Shown here piece by piece: positions 1 to 5,771 of a stretch of DNA of 7,993 nt. Within the stretch, counting starts at the first letter, position 1; the number at the start of each line of letters is the position of its first letter. A program made the position numbers and the translations under genes. The DNA comes from Planctomycetaceae bacterium UBA6172 (GTDB lineage Bacteria > Planctomycetota > Planctomycetia > Pirellulales > Pirellulaceae), in NCBI GenBank assembly GCA_002422955.1, contig DITY01000109.1, positions 1 through 7,993 of the forward strand. The letters run 5' to 3'. Under the pieces are notes generated by a model, which saw only the letters and a list, made by a program, of their open reading frames with translations, was not told the DNA's origin and searched no databases.

Positions 1-148
1 CCACTAGCGGTGCGGTTCCGAAGGCGTTTTGGGCAGTTCAATGTCCCAAACGGTCGTTGGCTTGTTCCGGTAAACTAACTCGTTTAGGATTCGAAAAGCG
101 TTGGAAAACGGGTCGATCGCGGGCGATGCTTAAAAACCGGATTGGTCA

Positions 149-197
149 GTGGCTGGGATTCTCCATTTCCGTCGGTGGCTGGCATTCTCCGTTTCCG
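149..197. repeat. imperfect tandem repeat, two 23-bp copies
   Basis: Two 23-bp copies lie at 149-171 and 175-197 with a 26-bp period. Both begin GTGGCTGG and end TTTCCG, and they differ at two positions (G/C at the ninth base, A/G at the seventeenth). The stretch 1-248 shows no convincing gene, since the reading frame open across it lacks a credible start or protein-like composition. This repeat is the only clear structure there. It sits about 50 bp upstream of the small ORF, so it could be regulatory or a copy of a dispersed intergenic repeat; the sequence alone does not decide. Confidence 0.7.
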
Positions 198-257
198 AAA
201 CCGGTCCGCGGCAGGTTAACCACACGGTTGGTTCGGATATCTCGAGAAATGCTACTG

Positions 258-470
258 ATGGACAAAGTCATTCGAATCTTCGAAACTCATGATGAAGCCG
301 AACTGGCTGGGCAAGAGGACGATGCCCGATTGACGACGTCGCAGCGTTTGGCGAACTTCCTTGAAATGATGGCTCCGGTTTATGGGCCTACCGAAGGACT
401 TCAGAGAATTTATCGAACTCGCGACTTCGATGAACCTGAAGTTCGTGATCGTTGGCGGCTGGGCCTTTAA
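258..470 (+). CDS. small hypothetical protein upstream of nucleotidyltransferase
   Basis: A 70-residue ORF starting MDKVIRIFETHDEAE; an alternative ATG three codons upstream at 249 would add MLL. No clear Shine-Dalgarno precedes either start. The protein is charged and probably helical, with no signal peptide or membrane segment. The pattern of a basic-hydrophobic start (KVIRIF), an LTxxQR segment (about residues 28-33) and LQRIYR near residue 50 resembles small proteins I recall being encoded beside nucleotidyltransferases, but I cannot name the family. Its last 89 bp overlap the nucleotidyltransferase gene in another frame. In the overlap, third-position GC favours the nucleotidyltransferase frame, so the C-terminal 13 or so residues may be a run-on past an ancestral stop. 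A role as partner or antitoxin is inference from position only. It may also not be translated. Confidence 0.45.
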   Translation: MDKVIRIFETHDEAELAGQEDDARLTTSQRLANFLEMMAPVYGPTEGLQRIYRTRDFDEPEVRDRWRLGL

Positions 471-840
471 TCGATATGTCGAGCCTCGCGTGACCGGTGA
501 TATCGACTTCTTCGTCGAAAACTCGCCGGCATCGGAGCAGCTCGTTCGGCAAGTCCTCAGGGATTTTGGCTTCGGAAGCGTGTTGCCTAACGGACCGCTG
601 TTCAATAAAGACGTCATCATGTTGGGACGGGCCCCCCACCGGATCGATTTGTTAACCAGGATCGACGGGGTGACGTTCGCGGAAGCATGGAAGTCGCGCG
701 AATACGAAGTGATGGATGGTCTGCGAGTGCCCTATATCTCCCGGTCTCTGCTACTAAAGAACAAGCAATCGACTGGGCGAGCTAAAGATCAACTTGACGT
801 CGTAGCACTCACGCGGAACGCCGCGGAACACGAGTCCTAA
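382..840 (+). CDS. pol-beta-fold nucleotidyltransferase (DUF6036/MNT-like)
   Basis: A complete 152-residue cytoplasmic protein that by fold should transfer a nucleotide monophosphate from NTP to a protein, RNA or small-molecule target; the substrate is unknown. Visible motifs are an N-terminal helix DFREFIEL (residues 6-13), the nucleotide-binding VIVGGWAF (22-29), the metal-binding pair GDIDFF with Asp40 and Asp42, the third carboxylate Asp89 in HRIDLLT, then DGVTFAEAW (95-103) and the C-terminal KNKQSTGRAKDQLDV (126-140) typical of this group. All three catalytic acidic residues are present, so it is probably active. The start at 382 is chosen because the DFREFIEL helix is a family feature; a later ATG at 430 would remove it. 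Members occur in toxin-antitoxin-like and standalone contexts. Here the only partner candidate is the overlapping small ORF. Its GC content is lower than that of the genes further right, suggesting acquisition. Confidence 0.87.
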   Translation: MGLPKDFREFIELATSMNLKFVIVGGWAFNRYVEPRVTGDIDFFVENSPASEQLVRQVLRDFGFGSVLPNGPLFNKDVIMLGRAPHRIDLLTRIDGVTFAEAWKSREYEVMDGLRVPYISRSLLLKNKQSTGRAKDQLDVVALTRNAAEHES

Positions 841-849
841 TGGCACGGG

Positions 850-1074
850 TTCGCTGATCAACCGGATACTTTTGGGGAGTGGTCGCCCCCGGTTGGTTGT
901 CTTCGCAGCGCCAGACGATCCCGCGTTGCGACCAGATGTCTTCCGAATAGCCGATATGAAAATCATCCGAAAGTGGACTCCCGGCGGCAGGCCTTTGTGG
1001 CCGGTCTTCGCGCAGCGCGACTCGGCAGCGGTCTGGATCTGGTGATCGAACCCGATCTTGTCGAACAGGCGGTT
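850..1074 (-). pseudogene. decayed transposase N-terminal fragment (DUF772, IS1182-like)
   Basis: Reading the minus strand gives NRLFDKIGFDH and then GLPPGVHFRMIFI in one frame (1074 down to about 955), and IGYSEDIWSQRGIVWRCEDN in another (955 to 896). Together these match the N-terminal pattern of DUF772-containing transposases (PPGVYFRM..GYFEGIDSQRGIAWRCADS). The frame switch is explained by a duplicated AT dinucleotide at 954-957: removing two bases restores FIGYS. After WRCEDN about 30 expected codons appear to be missing, and a faint RLISE match follows in the first frame near 864-850. A TAG at 1075-1077 precedes the homology in frame. No terminal inverted repeats or catalytic domain are present, so this is a dead relic. 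The family call is from recognised motifs, not from a search. Confidence 0.65.
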
Positions 1075-1111
1075 CTACCGGTTGCAAGACACATTTCTCG
1101 GCCCCCTCCAA

Positions 1112-4100
1112 TCACTTCGCTTCGTGGTACCAGCCGAACTCGTCGCGGCCGTCGCCATCCCAGTCGCCGACAATCGGCTGGGCGTTCACATGAGGACGGG
1201 GAATCTGCACGCAGCGATCGTTGCCCGTGATCCGACGGTCACCGTCGGAGTCGATGATCCACCAATCGCCGCGGATCACACCCAGGTTTGTTGTGCCATC
1301 TCCGTCCCAGTCGCCGACGATCGGGATATCACCGGGCCGGCCGAACTCCGCCGTTTCATCCCGCTCGGATAGTCGGCCATCGCCGTCGGTGTCGAGCGTC
1401 CAGCGCCCGTCGCGGAAGATCCCCACCGCGTCGAGGCCATCGTCGTTCCAGTCCCCGGCAACCGGAACGTCCGGCGCATCGCCGTAACGAAAGACGTGGT
1501 CGACGGCGTCCGCGGACAGGTCCGCGGGGTTGCCGCTCCGAGCCGCGCGAAGCCTGGCGGCCCGCTCGGTTTGCGAAACCATCGTGTGCGGCATTTCGCG
1601 TCGCAGCGTGTTGGCGGGACTGGGCAAGCCCGGATCTTGAATGATCGCTTCGGGGTCGCGTCCCCATTGTCGCCCGAAGATCGCGATGTCCGCCTTGCCG
1701 TCGCCATCCCAGTCCCCAACGATCGGGCGATCGAGTTCCGTGCCCAGGTTCAGCCACAGGTCGCCCTGATCCCAAACGCCATTGCCGTTGAGATCGACGT
1801 ACCAATGTCCGTTGACGTAGATGGCGATCTCGTCGGTGCCGTCGCCATCGAAATCACCGACCAGCGGGATTGCGTCGGGTGAACCGAGCCTGCTCGCTTG
1901 GTTGATCGCGATCCGATTGCCCTCGCGATCGACGAATGTCCAGACCCCAACCTCACGCGGGGCGTTATCGAAGGTGCCGTCTTGGACGCGGGCGGCGGTG
2001 TACTTGATCAATCCGCCCCGCTGTTCATCGCCGCGGGGGAACCCGCCGTTGACGATGCTGAGGTGCCAGGTCACTTCATATTCGTCGTCCGCGGTCAGCG
2101 GATTGCGGCCTTCCAAGTACCCGCCGAAGGCAGCGACTTTGGCGAACTTGGCAAAATCCTCGGGGGCCGGTGCCAGCAGGCGGTCGAGCGACGGTTGCTG
2201 GACTGGGAAGAGCGGCAAAGGCTCGATCGGATCGATCGGATCGATCGGTTCCTTCGGCACGACCACTTCGACGCGGATTTCGCTGAACCAGTTCTCCAGC
2301 GATTGGCTGCCGGGTTGCAGCACGATCCCGATGATCGCGTCCGCTTGGGGATCGGTCAGCGGGTTGTTGCGAAGCTGATCCCAGATTGTCTGTAGGTCGG
2401 GGTTTGCGGCGAGGTCAGCCGGATTGAGCGCCGTGCCGCCGCGCGAGCCAGGAGTATCCAACCCGTCGACGTAGCCATCGGGCTGGGCTTGAAACAGGCT
2501 GTAGCCCCCCGGGGCAAGTCCGACGAACTCGAAATAGCCGAACTCGTCGGTGACCACCACGCCGCTGTTCGGGTATTCGCCCGGCAGGAATCGCTCGGCC
2601 GACAACGGCAGGCCGTTCTCGTCGCGCAGGCTCAGCGACACGTCGGCAATCGGCGTGCTGTCGGCGCGGCGGACGCCATCGCGATGAGCGCGCAAGTCGG
2701 CCGGATCGAGGGCGGCCGGAAGCTGCAGCAGCGGGCCGTCTTGAAACACGTAGCCGGCGATGATCGACGGCGCGAGCTCCGCGAAGTCATAGCTGGTTGC
2801 GGCCGCGCCGCCTGGCAAGCGGATCGCGGCGATGAGGTCGGTCTGGGTCGCGTCGCCGCCGAAATCGCCGGCGAGTTGGCCGCCTTGAAAGTAACCGGTT
2901 GGCTGGGTTTGGCGGATCGAGTAAACGCCGGGCTCGAGATTCTCGAAGCGATAGCTGCCGTCCGTCGCGGTGGACGTTCGCGCGACGAAATTCCCGTCCC
3001 GGTCGAGCAGTTCCAGCGTCACGCCCGCGAGCCCGAGTTCGCCTGGGTCGGGACGCCCGTCGCGATCCTGATCGGCGAACACGCTGCCAGAAATCCCGGC
3101 GGGTGGGATTTCCCAGAAGTCGTAATCGGTGGCGAACTGGCCGGATGACAACACGACGTCGACGATCTGATTCGGCGATGGGACGGAGCCACCCGCCGAG
3201 CCCGCGCGGGCGTCGCCCGGGAAGTAGCCTGCCGGTTGCTCCTCGACGACCGAATAAGTTCCCGGCAGGATGTCGGTGAACGCGTAGCGGCCCTCGGCAT
3301 CCGTCTGAGTGACCGCGACTTCGCGGCCCGACTGATCGATCAGCCGGATCGTGACTCCGGCCAACAGACGCTCGCCCGGTTCGTAGCGGCCGTTGTCGTT
3401 GCCGTCGACATGCACCCGTCCGGTCAGCTGCGCTGGCAAACGTTCGCCGAAGTTGTATTCGATACCGGCTTGGCCCTGACGCAGCGTGATGCCGGTGAGT
3501 CGATCGCCCGGATCGATCGAGGTGCCGACTCGGACGCCGTCGATCATCCCCACCGAATCGCGACCGTCGAGGTAGCCTGGGGGCTGGGTTTGGCGAATTT
3601 CGTAATTGTCCGCTCGCAAGCCGGTGAACTCGTACCGGCCAGTCGCGTCGGTGGTCGCGGTCGCCACGACGCGGCCGGTGGAGTCCCGCAACTCGATCGC
3701 CACGTTCCGAATCGGCGACTCGTCGGACTCACGCACCCCGTTGTCGTTGGCGTCGTGATAGACCGATCCGGAAACGCGGGCCGGGGCGGCCTCGCAGAAG
3801 TTGTAGTGCGACCCGATCCCGCCGGCGGGCAAGACGATCTGGCCGATGGTGCTGCCGCCGGTCGCTGAACCGACCACGATGCCGTTGATTTCGCCGACCG
3901 AGGCGCGACCTTCGAACAGTCCCGCGGGCGTGGTCTCGACGATCGAGTAGACCCCTTTGGGCACGTTGTCGAAGCGATAGTCGCCATTTAGGCCCGTGGT
4001 GGTTCGTGCGACCGTCTGGCCCTGGGCGTCGACCAGTTCGATCGCCACGCCGGCCAGTGGCGTCGCGCCGCTGCTGAGCGGCCCGGCGCAATCCTCGCCG

Positions 4101-5644
4101 GGCGCGGGCAGGAACACTCCGCCGCTCAGCACGCCTCGGGGCAATTCGCCGAACCAATAGTTCACGCCGTCGCTGTTGCCCAGCAGGGTCACCCCGCGGA
4201 TCGCATCGCCCGGTAGGTCGGCGCGGCCGATCGCGCGGCCGTCGACGGTGCCGGCTCGATCGAGGCCGTCATCCAACCCCGTCGGCTGCGACACTTGCAC
4301 GATGTCGTATTGCCCCGGCGGTAATCCGATGAAGGAGAAGGATCCGTCGGCCAGCGTCTGGGTCGTGAGCGGCCCGATCGGCGACAAGGTATTGATGGGA
4401 ACCAAGCGGATCGTCGAGCCACCGATCCCCGGCTCGCCGGTGTCGCGTCGCCCGTTGTCGTTGTCGTCGCGATAAACGGCACCGCTGACCCGCGCCGGCC
4501 GGGCCACCGCGAAGTCATAGTTCACCGCGTGCAGGTCGCCGAGGGGGATCTGGATTTGCGTCAAACGATCGGTGCCGACCGCGGTACCGACGGTCTGGCC
4601 CGCCACCGAGCCGACGACGGCGCCGACGCCGAAGTAACCCTGCGCGCGGGTGTGGACGATCTGGTAGGTGCCCGGCTTGAGCCCCAAGATGGTTTCGAAG
4701 TGATAGGCCCCTCGCGCGTCGGTGACGTCCCGAAACCCGGTATCGACCCAATCTCCCGATTGCTCGTCGAGCCGCATCAATGTCAGGCTGACTCCCGCCA
4801 GGCCCGCTTCCCCGGGCTCGCGGAGTTTGTCCAAGTCGTCGTCCACCCAGACGTGACCCGAGAGCGAAATCGGCTTGGGGATCTGTGTGACCGTTGCGAT
4901 CGCCGCGGCCGAACGGCTGGGGAAGCTGTTGGGGGGCGCACCCTCATCCGGCGGCAGGTCGATACCAAACTCCCGCAGCGGGTTACCGTAATCGTTCACG
5001 AACAGGGCGTCCGCGGTGATCGGCTCGTAGTGCGGCGCGACGAAATCGGCCCAGAACAACGCGTCTTGCATCTCTTGACCGCTGGCGATCACGTCGAGCG
5101 CCTGGTTGAAGCGGTCGGGATCGGCGTGCATCCGCAGGACCTCGTCGACATCGATCGAGAATTCCAGCAGGTCGCCCGCGCGAAAGTTCTGCAGCCGGAG
5201 CGTGAGGGCGGTCCCGCCGTCGGCGACTTCAGCCGCGACGCTGACTCGTTGGCCGCTGGCGGCATCGATTTGAGTCACTTGGAAGGGGTGCCAGCCCGCC
5301 TTGCCTTTGCCGCCCGCGGCCGTGTCGAAGATCAGGTCGCCGATCGACAAGCCGTCTTGATCCTTGTCGAGCGACAGGCGGAGTTCGCGGAGCTCGGTAT
5401 TTTCGGCACCGCCTTGGAAGGAAAGCAGGAAGCGATCGGCGACCTCGTCGCTGGTGGTCCCCGATTCGCTCTCGAGGAAGTCGGTTTCGATGTACACGAT
5501 CCCGACGTGCAGCGGGTTGGCCGCGAACAGCAATCGCGGTTCCAACCGTTCGGCGCGGAGCGTCCGGCGCAGGGGCGGCTGAGTCGCGACGGAACGCGGC
5601 TTACGGCCCAGGGATCGCCGGTTGGTTCCGATTGATTTCCACAT
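1112..5644 (-). CDS. giant LEPR-XLL surface protein with SdrD B-like and FG-GAP/VCBS repeats
   Basis: A 1510-residue protein, probably exported and attached to or secreted from the cell surface. ATG at 5644 is chosen because GGAGG lies 9 bp upstream; a GTG at 5686 would add 14 residues without such a site. The basic N-terminus carries RLEPRLLFAA (33-42), the LEPR-XLL motif of large planctomycete surface proteins. Residues about 45-250 are an unassigned beta-rich region with one acidic DKDQDG loop. Seven SdrD B-like (Cna-B type) modules follow at about 259-382, 384-502, 504-619, 622-736, 738-847, 849-958 and 960-1129, each with a GxV strand, G.Y.F and PxGY. Then come a PIDPIDPIEP linker (1133-1142), an unassigned region (about 1150-1259), and five PIVGDWDGDG repeats (1260-1506) with three EF-hand-like loops. 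No LPXTG, PEP-CTERM or transmembrane anchor is seen. Adhesion or a structural envelope role is inferred. It lies downstream of and co-directional with the WD40 gene. Confidence 0.93.
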   Translation of the reverse strand: MWKSIGTNRRSLGRKPRSVATQPPLRRTLRAERLEPRLLFAANPLHVGIVYIETDFLESESGTTSDEVADRFLLSFQGGAENTELRELRLSLDKDQDGLSIGDLIFDTAAGGKGKAGWHPFQVTQIDAASGQRVSVAAEVADGGTALTLRLQNFRAGDLLEFSIDVDEVLRMHADPDRFNQALDVIASGQEMQDALFWADFVAPHYEPITADALFVNDYGNPLREFGIDLPPDEGAPPNSFPSRSAAAIATVTQIPKPISLSGHVWVDDDLDKLREPGEAGLAGVSLTLMRLDEQSGDWVDTGFRDVTDARGAYHFETILGLKPGTYQIVHTRAQGYFGVGAVVGSVAGQTVGTAVGTDRLTQIQIPLGDLHAVNYDFAVARPARVSGAVYRDDNDNGRRDTGEPGIGGSTIRLVPINTLSPIGPLTTQTLADGSFSFIGLPPGQYDIVQVSQPTGLDDGLDRAGTVDGRAIGRADLPGDAIRGVTLLGNSDGVNYWFGELPRGVLSGGVFLPAPGEDCAGPLSSGATPLAGVAIELVDAQGQTVARTTTGLNGDYRFDNVPKGVYSIVETTPAGLFEGRASVGEINGIVVGSATGGSTIGQIVLPAGGIGSHYNFCEAAPARVSGSVYHDANDNGVRESDESPIRNVAIELRDSTGRVVATATTDATGRYEFTGLRADNYEIRQTQPPGYLDGRDSVGMIDGVRVGTSIDPGDRLTGITLRQGQAGIEYNFGERLPAQLTGRVHVDGNDNGRYEPGERLLAGVTIRLIDQSGREVAVTQTDAEGRYAFTDILPGTYSVVEEQPAGYFPGDARAGSAGGSVPSPNQIVDVVLSSGQFATDYDFWEIPPAGISGSVFADQDRDGRPDPGELGLAGVTLELLDRDGNFVARTSTATDGSYRFENLEPGVYSIRQTQPTGYFQGGQLAGDFGGDATQTDLIAAIRLPGGAAATSYDFAELAPSIIAGYVFQDGPLLQLPAALDPADLRAHRDGVRRADSTPIADVSLSLRDENGLPLSAERFLPGEYPNSGVVVTDEFGYFEFVGLAPGGYSLFQAQPDGYVDGLDTPGSRGGTALNPADLAANPDLQTIWDQLRNNPLTDPQADAIIGIVLQPGSQSLENWFSEIRVEVVVPKEPIDPIDPIEPLPLFPVQQPSLDRLLAPAPEDFAKFAKVAAFGGYLEGRNPLTADDEYEVTWHLSIVNGGFPRGDEQRGGLIKYTAARVQDGTFDNAPREVGVWTFVDREGNRIAINQASRLGSPDAIPLVGDFDGDGTDEIAIYVNGHWYVDLNGNGVWDQGDLWLNLGTELDRPIVGDWDGDGKADIAIFGRQWGRDPEAIIQDPGLPSPANTLRREMPHTMVSQTERAARLRAARSGNPADLSADAVDHVFRYGDAPDVPVAGDWNDDGLDAVGIFRDGRWTLDTDGDGRLSERDETAEFGRPGDIPIVGDWDGDGTTNLGVIRGDWWIIDSDGDRRITGNDRCVQIPRPHVNAQPIVGDWDGDGRDEFGWYHEAK
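1127..1867 (-). repeat. five FG-GAP/VCBS-like repeats alternating with EF-hand-like loops
   Basis: Within the giant protein, the PxxGDxxxDG motif starts at residues 1260, 1307, 1394, 1441 and 1490, each followed by a short hydrophobic strand such as EIAIY or DIAIF. Three canonically spaced 12-residue calcium-loop patterns sit between them: DLNGNG starting 1284 (Asp1295 at position 12), DTDGDG starting 1418 (Asp1429 at position 12) and DSDGDR starting 1465 (Asp1476 at position 12, Arg replacing the usual Gly at position 6). The period is 47-49 residues except between the second and third copies (87 residues), where a basic insertion replaces the calcium loop. Beta-propeller-like or calcium-stiffened architecture is inference from known FG-GAP/VCBS proteins. 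Confidence 0.88.
2224..2250 (-). repeat. 9-bp x3 tandem microrepeat coding the PID linker
   Basis: Three copies of a 9-bp unit on the plus strand (CGATCGGAT, CGATCGGAT, CGATCGGTT) lie end to end and encode PIDPIDPIE on the minus strand. The unit length keeps frame, so copy-number change would lengthen or shorten the linker between the B-like modules and the C-terminal repeat region without disrupting the gene. Confidence 0.85.
2258..4870 (-). repeat. array of seven SdrD B-like modules
   Basis: Seven consecutive modules of about 110-125 residues (the last about 170) share the order: opening strand (SGxVY), acidic loop and PGE, LAGVxxEL strand, TDaxGxYxF, LxPGxYxIxxTQPxGY, a glycine-rich stretch, and a closing YNFGE or YDFxE. 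Modules 2, 4, 5 and 6 have a calcium-type acidic loop (DDNDNG, DANDNG, DGNDNG, DQDRDG). Module 1 is partial (DDDLDK). Module 3 lacks the loop and instead has cysteines at 519 and 617. Module 7 is longest, lacks a clear loop and has extra segments near residues 970-995 and 1070-1100. In SdrD these modules bind calcium and rigidify the stalk; the same role is inferred here. Confidence 0.9.
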
Positions 5645-5653
5645 AAGCGGACA

Positions 5654-5658
5654 CCTCC
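5654..5658 (-). promoter_or_regulatory. Shine-Dalgarno of the giant surface protein gene
   Basis: On the minus strand GGAGG is followed by nine bases and then ATG at 5644. This decides the start: the upstream GTG at 5686 has no comparable site. A dedicated strong site also means this gene does not need translational coupling to the WD40 gene 121 bp upstream. Confidence 0.8.
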
Positions 5659-5739
5659 AAGTGCCCCGACTCGGTCTTGCTAGCACTCGCCCTGACGCCC
5701 GCTCGCCAACGGCCCTCGCCCCGGATCACCCGATCTTTC

Positions 5740-5771
5740 CTCGCATCAGCGGCCCTGATCTCGCATCAGCG
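5740..5771. repeat. 12-bp direct repeat spanning the WD40 stop codon
   Basis: CTCGCATCAGCG occurs at 5740-5751 and again at 5760-5771, a 20-bp offset. The second copy contains the WD40 gene's TGA stop (minus strand, 5766-5768). Between them ATCAG (5745-5749) and CTGAT (5755-5759) form a 5-bp inverted repeat, but no run of T follows on either strand, so a terminator is not supported. The rest of the 121-bp gap between the two minus-strand genes shows no other clear signal apart from the downstream Shine-Dalgarno. Confidence 0.7.

Noticed and set aside
57..257. Upstream extension of the small ORF to position 57
   Set aside because: The added region runs over the tandem repeat and has no protein-like pattern; the credible start is ATG 258 or 249.
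2489..3868. Plus-strand open frames of 219 and 210 codons
   Set aside because: Both are antisense shadows of the B-like repeat array; periodic GC-rich codons keep the opposite frame open.
4529..5635. 368-codon open frame on the plus strand
   Set aside because: Antisense to the N-terminal third of the giant surface protein, whose repeat modules are unmistakable. The plus-strand product is low in motif content and lacks a ribosome binding site.
5645..5686. GTG start at 5686 for the giant protein
   Set aside because: It lacks a Shine-Dalgarno, while ATG 5644 has GGAGG at a 9-base spacing.
5745..5759. ATCAG/CTGAT hairpin as a terminator between the two minus-strand genes
   Set aside because: The stem is only 5 bp and no T-run follows it on the minus strand.
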